A program made the translations under genes and the position numbers. DNA of 64,000 nt from Acidobacteriota bacterium (GTDB lineage Bacteria > Acidobacteriota > Vicinamibacteria > Vicinamibacterales > UBA8438), in contig VXME01000135.1 of assembly GCA_009861545.1 (NCBI GenBank), positions 44,356 to 108,355 on the forward strand, in the 5' to 3' direction. Below, one piece after another: positions 43,346-53,700 of the stretch (positions are counted from its first letter, which is position 1; each line of letters starts with the position of its first letter). Below the pieces are notes generated by a model that saw only the letters and a list, made by a program, of their open reading frames with translations, had not been told where the DNA came from and searched no databases.

Positions 43346-45709
43346 ATGACGAAACCGGGAACCCTGACATTCGCCTGCCTGCTGGGCCTGCCGCTGCCGG
43401 CGCTCGCGCAGGATGCGGCCATCACCGGCACGGTGGCCGACCAGACCGGCGGCGTCCTGCCGGGCGTGACCGTCGAGGCCGCCGGCCCGACCCTCGCGGA
43501 CGGCCCGCGCGTGGCGGTCACCGACGGCGAAGGGCAGTATTCCATCGACGGCTTGCCGGCCGGCGACTACTCGGTCTCGTTCTCGCTGCCCAGCTTCGAG
43601 ACGGCGCTCCGGGACGGCGTCACGGTGGCGGATGCGGACAGCGTCACGCTGGACGCCGTGCTGCAGTTCGCCAGCTTTTCCGAGGACGTGACCGTCGTCG
43701 GCAGCAAGCTCGACACCGGGCGGCAGGAGTTCGGCACGAGCGTAGCGTATCTGAGCGCCGAGCGGCTCGAGTCCGACGCCATCTTCACGGTCGAGGACGC
43801 CTTCGACCGAACCGCCAACGCGTTCACCGGCACCGCGGGATTCGGGGCCTACAGCATCCGCGGCGTCAACAACGCGGGCCTCACCGGGTCGTTCTCCGCC
43901 GCCAACGCGCTTGCTTCCGTGCTGCTCAACCAGACCGCTCTCAGCCCGAAGTCGGGCGACTACCTGAAGCCGTCGCTCTTCGACGTCGCTTCGGTGGAGA
44001 TCCTGCGCGGCCCGCAGTCGACGTTGCAGGGGCCCAACTCGCTGATCGGCTCGGTGCTGATCAACTACAACAAACCGGCTTTCGACGGCTACGCGGGCCG
44101 GGTCCGCTTCGAAGGGGGCGGGTACGGCACGCTGCGCACCTCTATCATGCAGAACGTCGAGCTCGTCGACGACGTTCTCGCGGCGCGGGTCACCTACGAG
44201 AACCGCCAGGGGAACGGCGCCGTCACCAACGTGGTCCACGACGTCGACGACGTGCAGCGGACCGACGAGCAGACCGTCCGCCTGCAGCTCGGCCTGCGGC
44301 CGCGCGCCGACGACCGGGTGAACGTCGACCTGACCTGGCTGCACAACGACTCCGATTCCAATCCGTTCGCCCTCGTCGGCCCAAACCCCCGGACCGGCGC
44401 GGAGTTGTTCGATCGGCAGCAGAACTACAGCCGCCTCGACGAGTATCCGTTCACCTTCGACCTGGTGAACCTGGAGGCGTCGGCCGCGCTGACGGACCGC
44501 TGGTCGCTCACCTCGGTGACCGGCTACAGCGCGTTCGATCTGGCGCAGCGCTTCGACGGCGACCTGTCGGAGTTCGATTTCCTCAACGTCGATTCCTTCG
44601 GCAAGGACACCGTCGCGAGCCAGGAGGTGCGCGCCACGTACGGCGGCGACTCGGTCGACGCAATTGCCGGCCTGTTCGTCTCGCAGGGCGACTACGGCTC
44701 CGGTTTCAGCGGCGTCGGCATCTTCCCGGACGGCATGGGCGGCGTCGCGCCGTTCAACTCCCGCACGGACCTGAACGAGCAAGTGGATCAGTTCGCCGTC
44801 TTCGGCCGCGCCGAGTGGACCATCAGCGACCGCCTGCTCGCCACCGCCGGCCTGCGGCTCAACCGCGAGACCCGCGGGACCGACAACTTCGCGGACAACA
44901 ACGGCTTCGTCAGCGAGCTGACCGGAGAGGAGACCTTCGACCAGTTGATCCCGTCCGCGTCGCTCTCGTACAGCATCACGCCCGACACGTCGATCGGCGC
45001 CTCGTTCGCACGCGGCTTCCAGGCCGGCGGCATCGCGTTCGCGGTCTTTCTCGGGCAGGCGGAGTCGTACGGCGAGGAGTACACCAACAACTACGAGTTC
45101 TTCCTGCGCCACCGCAGCGCGGACGGTCGGATCACCCTGAACGCCAACGTCTTCAGCATCGACTGGTTCGATCAGCAGGTTCCCTACACGCCGCCGGGCG
45201 GGTTCCCGCAGTTCGATCAGTTCATCGCCAACGTCGGCCAATCGCGCCTGCAGGGGTTCGAGGTGGAATCCGAGCTCTACGTCAGCCGCGACCTGCAGGT
45301 CTTCGCGTCGCTGGGCCTCAACGACTCGGAGTTCAGGGACTTCGTTCTCGACGGCGTGGACCTGTCGGGCAGAAGGTTCCCGAACTCGCCCGGCTGGAAC
45401 ACGTCGCTGGGTGTCGGCTGGCAACCGGCGGCCGGCCCGTTCGCGAGCAGCACGTTCAGCTTCACCGACACGGCCTACACCGAGATCTTCGCGCCCGACA
45501 TCACGCGGCTGTCGAGCCGCAACCTGCTGTCCGGCCGGTTCGGCTACCGGTTCGCCGAGGGCTGGTCGATCTACGCCTGGGGCACGAACCTGCTGGACGA
45601 CGAGTACGAGCTGGGCCTCTTCGATGGAACGGCGTTCGGCCTGCCCGGCGCCTACGGCCGCGTGAGCGATCCGCGCACGGTCGGCATCGGAGTCGACTTC
45701 GGCTGGTAG
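43346..45709 (+). CDS. TonB-dependent receptor (FecA/FpvA-like plug) with regulatory-like N-terminal domain
   Basis: A 787-aa receptor; GGAGAGA precedes the ATG. A signal peptide (FACLLGLPLPALAQ) leads to a regulatory-like domain (GTVADQTGGVLPGVTVEAAG, GQYSIDGLPAGDYSVSFSLPSF), a hinge (EDVTVVGSKLDT), a plug (AFDRTANAFTGTAGFGAYSIRGVNNAG, VASVEILRGPQSTLQGPNSLIGSVLINYNKP) of the kind seen in ferric-siderophore receptors, and a barrel whose later strands (SFARGFQAGGIAFAVFLGQAESYGEEYTNNYEFFLRH) resemble siderophore receptors of proteobacteria. It ends GIGVDFGW. It stands immediately before the ABC/RND gene train on the same strand, 480 bp away, so it may supply the ligand to that system or be merely adjacent. 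Confidence 0.92.
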   Translation: MTKPGTLTFACLLGLPLPALAQDAAITGTVADQTGGVLPGVTVEAAGPTLADGPRVAVTDGEGQYSIDGLPAGDYSVSFSLPSFETALRDGVTVADADSVTLDAVLQFASFSEDVTVVGSKLDTGRQEFGTSVAYLSAERLESDAIFTVEDAFDRTANAFTGTAGFGAYSIRGVNNAGLTGSFSAANALASVLLNQTALSPKSGDYLKPSLFDVASVEILRGPQSTLQGPNSLIGSVLINYNKPAFDGYAGRVRFEGGGYGTLRTSIMQNVELVDDVLAARVTYENRQGNGAVTNVVHDVDDVQRTDEQTVRLQLGLRPRADDRVNVDLTWLHNDSDSNPFALVGPNPRTGAELFDRQQNYSRLDEYPFTFDLVNLEASAALTDRWSLTSVTGYSAFDLAQRFDGDLSEFDFLNVDSFGKDTVASQEVRATYGGDSVDAIAGLFVSQGDYGSGFSGVGIFPDGMGGVAPFNSRTDLNEQVDQFAVFGRAEWTISDRLLATAGLRLNRETRGTDNFADNNGFVSELTGEETFDQLIPSASLSYSITPDTSIGASFARGFQAGGIAFAVFLGQAESYGEEYTNNYEFFLRHRSADGRITLNANVFSIDWFDQQVPYTPPGGFPQFDQFIANVGQSRLQGFEVESELYVSRDLQVFASLGLNDSEFRDFVLDGVDLSGRRFPNSPGWNTSLGVGWQPAAGPFASSTFSFTDTAYTEIFAPDITRLSSRNLLSGRFGYRFAEGWSIYAWGTNLLDDEYELGLFDGTAFGLPGAYGRVSDPRTVGIGVDFGW

Positions 45710-45751
45710 CCGCGAAGCGGCGCTGACCTGCTGCCAATAGCGAGCTTTCCG

Positions 45752-46177
45752 ATGATCCAGTACTGTCAGATCGCGGAGATGCAGGGGCTTATGGCGGACG
45801 ACGTCGGCCTGGAGGCCCGGCCCGGCAGGTCGCTCCTGTTCGCCGTCTATCCGGGAACGGAGCTCTCGAGCCTTGACCACTACATCCTGTTCTACGTCGG
45901 CAACGAGCCGCTGTCGTCCCGCCTGTTCCTCTGGGCCTGGCCGACCGCCCTGGGCGCCGGTATCAGCTTCGGATTGGTCTGCGCACTCGTGGCGGACGGG
46001 TCCTGGGACGTCACGGGGGCGCTCTGCCTGGCCGCTCCGGGCGCCTTCTGCCTCTGGCTGACGGCCCGGCGGCCGGTCCGCCGTCCAGGCGCACCGCTGG
46101 ACACCAGCGGTGTCGGCACCGATCGAGGGCCATCTCCTGGACCGACTATCGACGGCCATCTCCGGAATGGCCAGTGA
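45752..46177 (+). CDS. Possible small membrane protein, unknown
   Basis: A frame of up to 141 aa with two hydrophobic segments (RLFLWAWPTALGAGISFGLVCALV and VTGALCLAAPGAFCLWL) that could span the membrane, followed by a Pro/Gly-rich tail. An internal ATG at 45791 would give 128 aa. No ribosome-binding site is convincing and no family is recognised. It fills the otherwise empty 480 bp between the receptor and the ABC ATPase, and the hydrophobic pattern is the main reason to list it. Confidence 0.35.
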   Translation: MIQYCQIAEMQGLMADDVGLEARPGRSLLFAVYPGTELSSLDHYILFYVGNEPLSSRLFLWAWPTALGAGISFGLVCALVADGSWDVTGALCLAAPGAFCLWLTARRPVRRPGAPLDTSGVGTDRGPSPGPTIDGHLRNGQ

Positions 46178-46190
46178 AATGGAGCACGCG

Positions 46191-47090
46191 ATGAACAATG
46201 CCAATGAAGGCCTGCAGGTCACGAAGCTCACCAAGACGTACCCGGGCGGGATCCGCGCCCTCGACGCGGTCGACCTGACCGTCGCCCCCGGGCTCTACGG
46301 CCTGCTCGGTCCGAACGGAGCCGGCAAGAGCACCCTGATGCGGACCCTGGCCACGCTGCAGCAGCCCGACAGCGGAACGATCACGCTGGACGGGGTCGAC
46401 ACGCTCGCCGACCCCGACTACGTGCGGCGGCGGCTGGGCTACCTGCCGCAGCACATCGGCACCTACCCGACCGTCACCGGACGTCAGCTCCTCGATCGGT
46501 TCGCTTGGCTGAAGGGCCGGACCGACAAGGCCGAGCGCCGCCGCGAGGTCGCGCAGCTCCTCGAGCGAGTGAATCTCCGCGAGGACGCGGATCGCGCCGT
46601 CGCCACCTACTCCGGGGGCATGCTGCGCCGGTTCGGCATCGCGCTCGCCCTGGCCGGCAGTCCACGCCTGCTCATCGTCGACGAGCCGACCGCCGGTCTC
46701 GATCCGGCGGAGCGCAGCCGCTTCCACCGCGTGCTGGCCGACATCGCCGCCGACAACATCGTGCTGCTGTCGACCCATATCGTCGACGACATCGAGAGCC
46801 TGTGCGAACGGCTGTCCATCCTCGCGGACGGGCGAATCGTCGCCGAGGGAACGCCGGCCGCCCTGATCGCGCCGCTCGAAGGCCGCCTCTGGTCGCGCGT
46901 GGTGCCGCGCGACGAGCCGCTGCCGGACGCCGTGCTGCACGTTTCGGCGACCCCGGCGGGCTCGCTGGTCGTCGTCGAGGCGGCCTCGACCCCGGGGGAG
47001 GTCTGGGCGCCCCACGCGCCGCGGCTCGAGGACGTCTACCACGCGGCGATCGCCCGCGCCGGCGTGAAGGACGAAGAGGCTGCCGCGTGA
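46191..47090 (+). CDS. ABC transporter ATP-binding protein for the giant fusion permeases
   Basis: A 299-aa ATPase; I start at the ATG at 46191 (MNNANEGLQVTKLTKTYPGG) with GGAG upstream, though two in-frame ATGs lie just before it. Walker A is GPNGAGKST (40-48), the Q-loop is YLPQHIGTYPTVTGRQLL, the signature YSGGMLRRFGIA, Walker B LLIVDEPTAGLD and the H-loop LSTHIVDDIE. The last 80 residues form the usual extension (LEGRLWSRVVPRDEPLP). Its stop overlaps the start of the first permease fusion (GTGA), so the ATPase and permease are made together. It is the only ATPase for three downstream permeases. Confidence 0.93.
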   Translation: MNNANEGLQVTKLTKTYPGGIRALDAVDLTVAPGLYGLLGPNGAGKSTLMRTLATLQQPDSGTITLDGVDTLADPDYVRRRLGYLPQHIGTYPTVTGRQLLDRFAWLKGRTDKAERRREVAQLLERVNLREDADRAVATYSGGMLRRFGIALALAGSPRLLIVDEPTAGLDPAERSRFHRVLADIAADNIVLLSTHIVDDIESLCERLSILADGRIVAEGTPAALIAPLEGRLWSRVVPRDEPLPDAVLHVSATPAGSLVVVEAASTPGEVWAPHAPRLEDVYHAAIARAGVKDEEAAA

Positions 47091-50000
47091 CGACGCTGCG
47101 CTTCATCGCCGCGGAAGCGTGGCACGAGATGCGCGCCGCCTGCCGGGGGCCGCTCATCCCCATCGTGTTCCCCGCCCTCATCGGCTACGTCGTGCTGGTG
47201 GTGCTGAACGCCGACTACATGCGCGCCATGGGCGGCACCAACGTGCCGCGCAACAGCCCGCACGTGGTCTACCTGATGCTGTGCGGACAGGCGGTCTGGC
47301 TGCTCTTCGCCTGGGCCTGGCTCTTCGGGCAGGCGGTGCTGCGCGACCGGACGGCCCGCCTGCACGAGGTGGTGCTGTCGGCCCCGATCTCGCTGCCCGC
47401 GCTGCTCGTCGGCCGCTACCTCGGGGTGCTGGTCGTCGCCTGCCTGCTGGTCCTGGCCACCGGCGTCGGCTTCCTGACCGTCCCCCTCCTCGGCGCCGTC
47501 GGCCTCGTGCCCCCCGAGGCGGTCGGCCCGCAGCCGTTCTTCGCGATCGGCCACTCGCTGCTGGTGCTGTCCTTGCCGTCGGCGGCCGGGTCCGGCGCCC
47601 TGTTCCTGTGCGCGGCCATCCGGACCCGGGGGCTCGCGGGGCCGTTCGCGGTGGCGACGGTCGTCATGCTCGTCTGGATGGTGGCGATGGTCCTGCTGCG
47701 GGGCGGCGACGCCAACCCCGCGCTCGCCACGTTCATCGATCCGTCCGGGTTCTCCGAGGTCGAGGAGCAGACCGTCCACCAGTGGACACCGCGGGAGAAG
47801 GCGGTCGGCGTCCTCGAGCTGACCCCGCTCCTCGTCGCCAACCGCGTCCTGTGGAGCGTTCCGCCGCTCATCCTGCTCGCGGTGGTCCTCCGGCGCGTCA
47901 GGCGCGAGCCCCTCGCGGTGGAATCGGCCCCGGCGGCGGCGGGGCGGGAGGGCGCCGCCGCCCCGGCGGCCGCCGCATCCGGCGTTTCCGGCGCGCCGCT
48001 CGGGGTCCCCACGGCGCCGTCGTGGGTGCGGGCCGCCTGGAACGAGACGGCCTGGCACCTCCGCCTCGCGCTTCGCGGATGGGGCACGCCGCTCGCGCTG
48101 TTCATACTCGTGGTCGCGGGGGCGGCGGGGACCTTCGTCAACATCGTCATGCACGCCGACGGCCCGTTCCTGGCCCGGCCGGCCCTGATCGGGCCGACGA
48201 TCATCGAGTTCTTCTACCTGTCGATCGTGTTCATGGTGGCCGGGTTCGTCGGCGTCATGGCCCGCCGGGACGACCGCCCCGGCTACGGCGAGATCGCCGA
48301 CGCCACCCCGGCCCCCCTCGGCAGCCGCGTGGCGGGCCTGAGCCTCGCCGCCGCCGCGGTCACCGTCCTGTTCTCGGTGGCGCCGGCGCTGTCGGTCTGG
48401 ATCCTGTCCCTGCTCGCGGTCCCGGAGGCGTTCAGCCTGCTCGATCCGCTGCTCTCGTTCGGCCTCGTGCTCGCGCCGTCGCTGCTCGAGCTGTGCGCGC
48501 TGGTGCTGCTGGCCCACGCGCTGGTCCGCCACGCGGGGGCGGCGCACGCGGTCGGCATCATCTGTGCGTTCGTCGTGGTCATCAACAGCGAGGTGGGCGT
48601 CACCACCTATCCGCCGGCGCTGGTCGGCATCCCGCCGCAGGTGACCCTGTCGGAGTTCACCGGGTGGGCGCCCTGGCTGGGGCACGTGCTGACCGCCGAC
48701 CTCTTCAAGCTCGCCGTCGCCGCCGCCGTCGTCGCGCTGGCGTGGGTCGCCCGGCCCCGCGGCACCGCGCTCACCGCGGCCCTCCGCTGGCGGGCCGGCG
48801 CGGCGAGGCTCGCCGGCGGCGCTGGCGTGCTGGCCGCGGCCGCCGTCCTGCTGGCCCTCGGGACGCACCGCGTGCTGCACCGGCAGCTCGTGACCGGCGG
48901 CTACGAGACCTCGGCGGCGGCGATCGCCGGTGACGCCGCGTGGGAGGGCCGCTGGTGGGCCGAGGCGGCGCCCTTCGCGGTGACCGGCGGCGAGGCGGCC
49001 GTCGAGATCGACCCGGCCGGGCGCCGCGCCGTCTCGCGCTGGCAGATCGAAGGCGTCCGTTCGTGGTCGGGAACGCTGCACGGCTCGCTGCCGGACGGCG
49101 CCGAGATCAGGGGCGCCGCCGTGAACGGCCGGGAAGCCGCGGCCACCGTCGCGTTCGACCACTTCGCGCTGCCGCTCGACGCCTGCGGTCCCGCGACGGG
49201 GGAGAGCGCGGGACCCGCCACCGGCCCGCAGGCGCCGTCGACGCCGGGCCTCGAAGCGCCCGGTTCCGCCGGTCCCGCGACGGCCGCCGGGGAGGCGGCA
49301 GAAACCGCCACCGGCGCGCCGGCGCCGGGCCCCGAGCCGCCCGGTTCTCCAGCCCAGGGCTGCACCGTGGAGCTGGAGGTGGCCGTCCGCAGCGAGGGCT
49401 GGTCGGCCGAGGGAGAGATTCCCTGGCTGCACCCCTCGGGCGCCTGGCTCCGCGCCGCCGACGTGCTGCCGTCGCTCGGGCACGACCCCGACCGCTTGGT
49501 GCGGGCGCCCGCCGAACGGCGGGCCCACGGCCTGGACCCCGTCCCCGGCGAAGCGCCCGCCGGGGCGCTGGCGGCGGCGGCCGGGGTGGCGCCGGCGGGC
49601 GACTGGCGCTGGTCGCTGACCTTCGCCGCCGAGAGCGGCGGCGCGAGCCGCCCCGCGGGGACCCGGACCGCGACGTCGGGCCGCACCGCCGGGCCGCTGG
49701 ACTTCGCCGCCGCCTGGTGGCCGGGCGCCCCGGTCGAGACCCGCCGGGACGGCGTGGTCGCCCTGCACGGACCCGAGCGGACGCGCGACGCGGACGGCGT
49801 CCTCGACGACCTGGCGGCCATGCGCGCCTGCGTCGCCGCGACCCTGGGCCGCGCGCCGGCGGTGGGCGCGGTGCTTCAGGCGCCGCGCGAGCGCGGGGAG
49901 ACGGCGCTCTACGGCGACCTGCTCTGGCTGCCCGAGCACGAGGGATGGGACATCTCGGGCGAGGGCTTCGGCCGCTGGCAGCGCCGCGCGACGATCGCCG

Positions 50001-50671
50001 CGGCCCTGGCCTCGCGCCAGCTCGCGGACGCCGCCGGCCTGCGGAAGGAGCCCGGGGAGGACTGGCTGCGGGTCGGCGTCCCTGGCTGGATCGGCCTCGA
50101 GTGTGTCCGGCGCGAGGACGGCGTCGCGGCCTGGCTGGCGCTGCAGGAGCGCGCCAGCGACCGGGTGGTCGAGGCGTTTGCGGCGCTCGAGGCGCCCGCC
50201 GTCGGCGTCGCGGCGGCCGGCGACGTGCCATGGGTGCGGCACTACACGCCGCTGGCGACGGTCGGCTGGGGCGAGGCGGTGGGTTCCGCCGGCGCCGCGG
50301 CCGCGGTCGGCGAGGTGGTGGCGCGCGTGCGCGACGGCGCGCCCCTGGCCGGCGCCCTGGGCGCCGCGGTCGGCGACGGCGCCGCCGAGGCGCTGCTCGG
50401 GCCGCCGGCGGCGTCGGACGTCCTCGTCGCCGAGGCGGAGCGGACCCTCGACGTCGCCGGGCAGCGCTGGACTTGGCGGGACGGCGGCTGGGAGCCGGTC
50501 GCCGCGACCATTCACGTGACCCGGCGCTTCGACGACGACGGCGGCCGGGAGCGGCTTGGCCCGGTGCCGACGACCGTCGACCCGGGCGATCCCTTCACCC
50601 TGATCGACGCCTGGCCGTCGTTCGAGCGGACGCCGGCCGACAACGTCTGGCGCGGCGGCGGCGATGACTGA
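47087..50671 (+). CDS. Giant ABC-2 permease fused to a degenerate M1-aminopeptidase-like domain (paralogue 1)
   Basis: A 1194-aa protein starting at the GTG at 47087. Residues 1-285 are one six-helix ABC-2 half (GPLIPIVFPALIGYVVLVVLN, WLLFAWAWLFGQAVLRDRTA, then the coupling-like RLHEVVLSAPISLPALLVGRYLG); an Ala/Gly linker follows; residues 320-600 form the second half (DDRPGYGEIADATPAPLGSR as the repeated coupling segment). The remaining about 590 residues should be periplasmic and align in layout with M1 aminopeptidases of the known permease/M1 fusions: a beta-sandwich (VEIDPAGRRAVSRWQIEGV, PWLHPSGAWLRAADVLP) and a catalytic-like domain. However, the HExxH helix is replaced by ATIAAALASRQLADAAGL and the third ligand region by WLRVGVPGWIGLE, so zinc binding is lost. 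The likely role is a non-catalytic binding or gating module. Confidence 0.85.
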   Translation: MTTLRFIAAEAWHEMRAACRGPLIPIVFPALIGYVVLVVLNADYMRAMGGTNVPRNSPHVVYLMLCGQAVWLLFAWAWLFGQAVLRDRTARLHEVVLSAPISLPALLVGRYLGVLVVACLLVLATGVGFLTVPLLGAVGLVPPEAVGPQPFFAIGHSLLVLSLPSAAGSGALFLCAAIRTRGLAGPFAVATVVMLVWMVAMVLLRGGDANPALATFIDPSGFSEVEEQTVHQWTPREKAVGVLELTPLLVANRVLWSVPPLILLAVVLRRVRREPLAVESAPAAAGREGAAAPAAAASGVSGAPLGVPTAPSWVRAAWNETAWHLRLALRGWGTPLALFILVVAGAAGTFVNIVMHADGPFLARPALIGPTIIEFFYLSIVFMVAGFVGVMARRDDRPGYGEIADATPAPLGSRVAGLSLAAAAVTVLFSVAPALSVWILSLLAVPEAFSLLDPLLSFGLVLAPSLLELCALVLLAHALVRHAGAAHAVGIICAFVVVINSEVGVTTYPPALVGIPPQVTLSEFTGWAPWLGHVLTADLFKLAVAAAVVALAWVARPRGTALTAALRWRAGAARLAGGAGVLAAAAVLLALGTHRVLHRQLVTGGYETSAAAIAGDAAWEGRWWAEAAPFAVTGGEAAVEIDPAGRRAVSRWQIEGVRSWSGTLHGSLPDGAEIRGAAVNGREAAATVAFDHFALPLDACGPATGESAGPATGPQAPSTPGLEAPGSAGPATAAGEAAETATGAPAPGPEPPGSPAQGCTVELEVAVRSEGWSAEGEIPWLHPSGAWLRAADVLPSLGHDPDRLVRAPAERRAHGLDPVPGEAPAGALAAAAGVAPAGDWRWSLTFAAESGGASRPAGTRTATSGRTAGPLDFAAAWWPGAPVETRRDGVVALHGPERTRDADGVLDDLAAMRACVAATLGRAPAVGAVLQAPRERGETALYGDLLWLPEHEGWDISGEGFGRWQRRATIAAALASRQLADAAGLRKEPGEDWLRVGVPGWIGLECVRREDGVAAWLALQERASDRVVEAFAALEAPAVGVAAAGDVPWVRHYTPLATVGWGEAVGSAGAAAAVGEVVARVRDGAPLAGALGAAVGDGAAEALLGPPAASDVLVAEAERTLDVAGQRWTWRDGGWEPVAATIHVTRRFDDDGGRERLGPVPTTVDPGDPFTLIDAWPSFERTPADNVWRGGGDD

Positions 50672-50713
50672 CGAACCGACCCGACCGGGCGCCCGCAACG
50701 AGGAGGCAGGGGC

Positions 50714-53700
50714 GTGAGAACGCTTCGTTTCGTGGCCGCGGAGGCGTGGTACGAGTTCCGGGCCGGTTGCCGGGGCCCGCTCATCCCCATCGTGTTCCTG
50801 GGCATCATCGCCTACATAATGCTGGTGCTGACGAACGCGGAGTACCTGCGCGAATATGGTTCGATCGACGTCCAGCGCAACAGTCCGCAACTCGTCTACC
50901 TGATGATAGCGGGGCAGGCGATGTGGGTGCTCTTCGTCTGGGCCTGGCTCTTCGGGCAGATCGTCGTGCGCGACCGGAACGCAAGGCTGCACGAGGTGGT
51001 GCTGTCGGCCCCGGTCTCGCTGCCGGCGCTGCTCGCGGGCCGCTACCTGGGCGCGGTGGCGACGGGCTGCGTGCTCGCGTTGTCGATGGTGCTCGCGTTC
51101 CTGCTGGTCCCCCTGCTCGGCGCGCTCGGCGTGGTTCCTCCCGACGCGGTGGGGCCGCAGCCGTACTTCGCGATGGGCCACGCGCTGCTCGTCTTCGTCG
51201 TTCCTTCGACCTTCGGCCTCGGCGCGCTGCTCCTGTGCGCCGCGATCCGGGCGCGGGGCATGGCCGGGCCGTTCGCGGTCGCGGCCGCGTTGATGCTGGT
51301 CTGGATGGTGGCGATAGTGATACTGCGGGGCGGCGACGCCAACCCTGCGGTCGCAACACTCCTCGATGCGTCGGGGTTCTCCGAGGTCGAGGAGCAGACC
51401 GATCTCTGGACGCCGCAGGAGAAGAGAACGGGCGTCATCGAGATGACGACGCCGCTCGTCGTCAACCGCGTGATCTGGACGGTCCCGCCGCTGCTGCTGC
51501 TGGCATTCGTGCTGCAGCGGCTCGGCCGGGAACGCCTGGCCCTGGAACCGGCGCCCGCGGCGTCGAAGCCGGATCGCGCCGCCACCGACCCGGAGGTCGA
51601 GTCCGCCCGTTCGGCCGCCCTGCCCGGCATCCCCGCGCGGCCGTCCTGGGTGCGGGCCACGTGGGACGAGGCGGTCTGGCATTTCTCGCTGGCCTTCCGG
51701 GGATGGGGCACCCTGCTCGCGGTGGGGCTGATCGCCGTCATGGGCGTCGGCAGCTCCTTCGTCCATATCGTCATGCACGCCGACGGCCCCCTGGTTCCGC
51801 GGCCCGATCTGATCCAGCCCCTGATGGGCGAGATGTACTACCTGATGCTCGTCTTCATCGTGGCCGCTTTCGTCGGCGTCATGGTGCGCCGGGACGACCG
51901 CCCGGGCTACGGCGAGATCGCCGATGCGACGCCGGCGCCGCTCGGGACCCGCGTGGCGGGGAGATCGCTCGCGGCGGCGGCGCTCACCATCGTCTTCACC
52001 CTGACCCCCGTCGTCGCCGTCTGGATCGTGCCGGCCCTCGCGGTCCCGGACTCCTTCAGCCTGCTCGACCCGCTGGTCTACTTCGGCGTCGCCTTCGCGC
52101 CCTCCCTGCTCGAGCTGTGCGCCGTGGTCCTGCTGGCCCACGCGCTGCTGCGCCATGCGGGGACCGCGCACGCCGTCGCGATGATCTGCGCGTTCGCGAT
52201 GGTGCTCAACCACGAGATCGAGGTGGTCTCCTACCCGCCGGCCAACGTCGGCGTACCGCCGCACGTCGCCCTGTCCGAGTTCACCGGGTGGGCACCGTGG
52301 CTGGGCTACGTGGTGACCGCCAACCTGTTCAAGGTGGCCCTGGCCGCCGCGATCGTGGCGCTGGCGTGGATCGCGTGGCCGCGGGGCACCGCGCTCACCG
52401 CTCCGCTCCGCCTGCGCGCGGGCATGCGGAGGTTCGCCGGCGCGGCCGGCGCGCTGGCGGCGGTCGCCGTCGTGCTGGCCGCAGGGGTCCACGGCGTGCT
52501 GCACGAGCAACTCGTGACGCTGGGGGGCTACCGGTCCGCGACGGCCGAGACGGCGGACGACGCCGCCTGGGAAGCACGCTGGTGGGCGGATGCCGCGCCC
52601 TTCACGCTGACCGGCGGGGAAGCGCACGTCGTCGTCGACCCCGCCGCGCGGCGGGCGACCGCGCGCTGGCGGCTCGACGGCGTCCGCTCGGCGTTGGCCA
52701 CGCTGCACGGGTCGCTCCCGCACGGTGCCGCCGACCCGCGCGCCACACTCGACGGCCGGGAGGCGCAGGTGACCGTGGCGTTCGACCACTTCTCGGTGCC
52801 CCTCGGAGAATGCGGCGCGGAAACCCGGGCGGCGGTGTCCGACGCCGAGCCCGCCGGCGCGCAGGGCTGCACGGTCGAGCTGGAAGTGGAGGTGCGAGGC
52901 GAAGGCTGGTCGGCCGAGGGAGAGACCCCCTGGCTGCACCCTTCCGGCGTGTGGCTCCGGGCCGCCGACCTGCTGCCGACGCTCGGCCACGACGCCGACC
53001 GCGTGCTCCGCGCGCCGCCGGAACGCCGCGACCACGGGCTGGCGGCCGCCGCCGCCGCCGCCGCCCCGGCGGCGCTCGCCCCCGCTTCGGGCGTCGCCCC
53101 GGCGGGCGACTGGCGCTGGACGGTGAGCTTCGCGGGCGGCCACGGGAACGGGAGCGAAAACGCCGGTTCGGCGACCGCCACGGAAGGCCGCACGCAGGGC
53201 CCGCTCGACTTCGCCGCCGTGTGGTGGCCGGACGCGCCGCTCGAGACACGCCGTGGCGGCCTCGCCGCCCTGCACGGACCGACTCGCACGCGCGATGCCG
53301 GCGGCGTCCTCACCGACGTGTCGCAGATGCGCGCCTGCGTCACGGCGGTGCTGGGCGCGGCCCCCCGGATCGCCGCGGTGGTGCAGGCGCCCCGCGAGCG
53401 GGGAGAGACGGCGCTCCACGGCGACCTGCTGTGGCTGCCGGAAGACGCCGGGTGGGACATCGCCGGCGCCGGTTTCGGCGGATGGAATCGGCGGGCGACC
53501 ATCGCCGCCGCCATCGCAAGAGCCCATGTCACGACAGAGTCGGGCCTTCGCAAGGAGCCGGGGGCGGAGTGGCTGCGGGTCGGCGTCCCCGGCTGGGTCG
53601 GCCTGGAATGCGTCCGCCGCGAGCACGGCATCGACGCCTCGTTGGCCCTGCTGACCCGCTCCGGCAGTCGCGTGTCCGAAGCGTTCGGCGCCCTCGGCGC

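Noticed and set aside
49940..49960. Residues PEHEGWD in paralogue 1 (also in paralogue 3) as a possible zinc-binding HExxH
   Set aside because: The second His is missing (HEGWD) and paralogue 2 reads PEDAGWD, so it is not the M1 zinc motif.
47036..53626. A 2196-codon open frame on the minus strand across the giant permease genes
   Set aside because: It is the antisense shadow of two plus-strand genes with clear domains; high GC at third positions removes stop codons. Its composition is Arg/Gly/Pro/His-rich without any domain.
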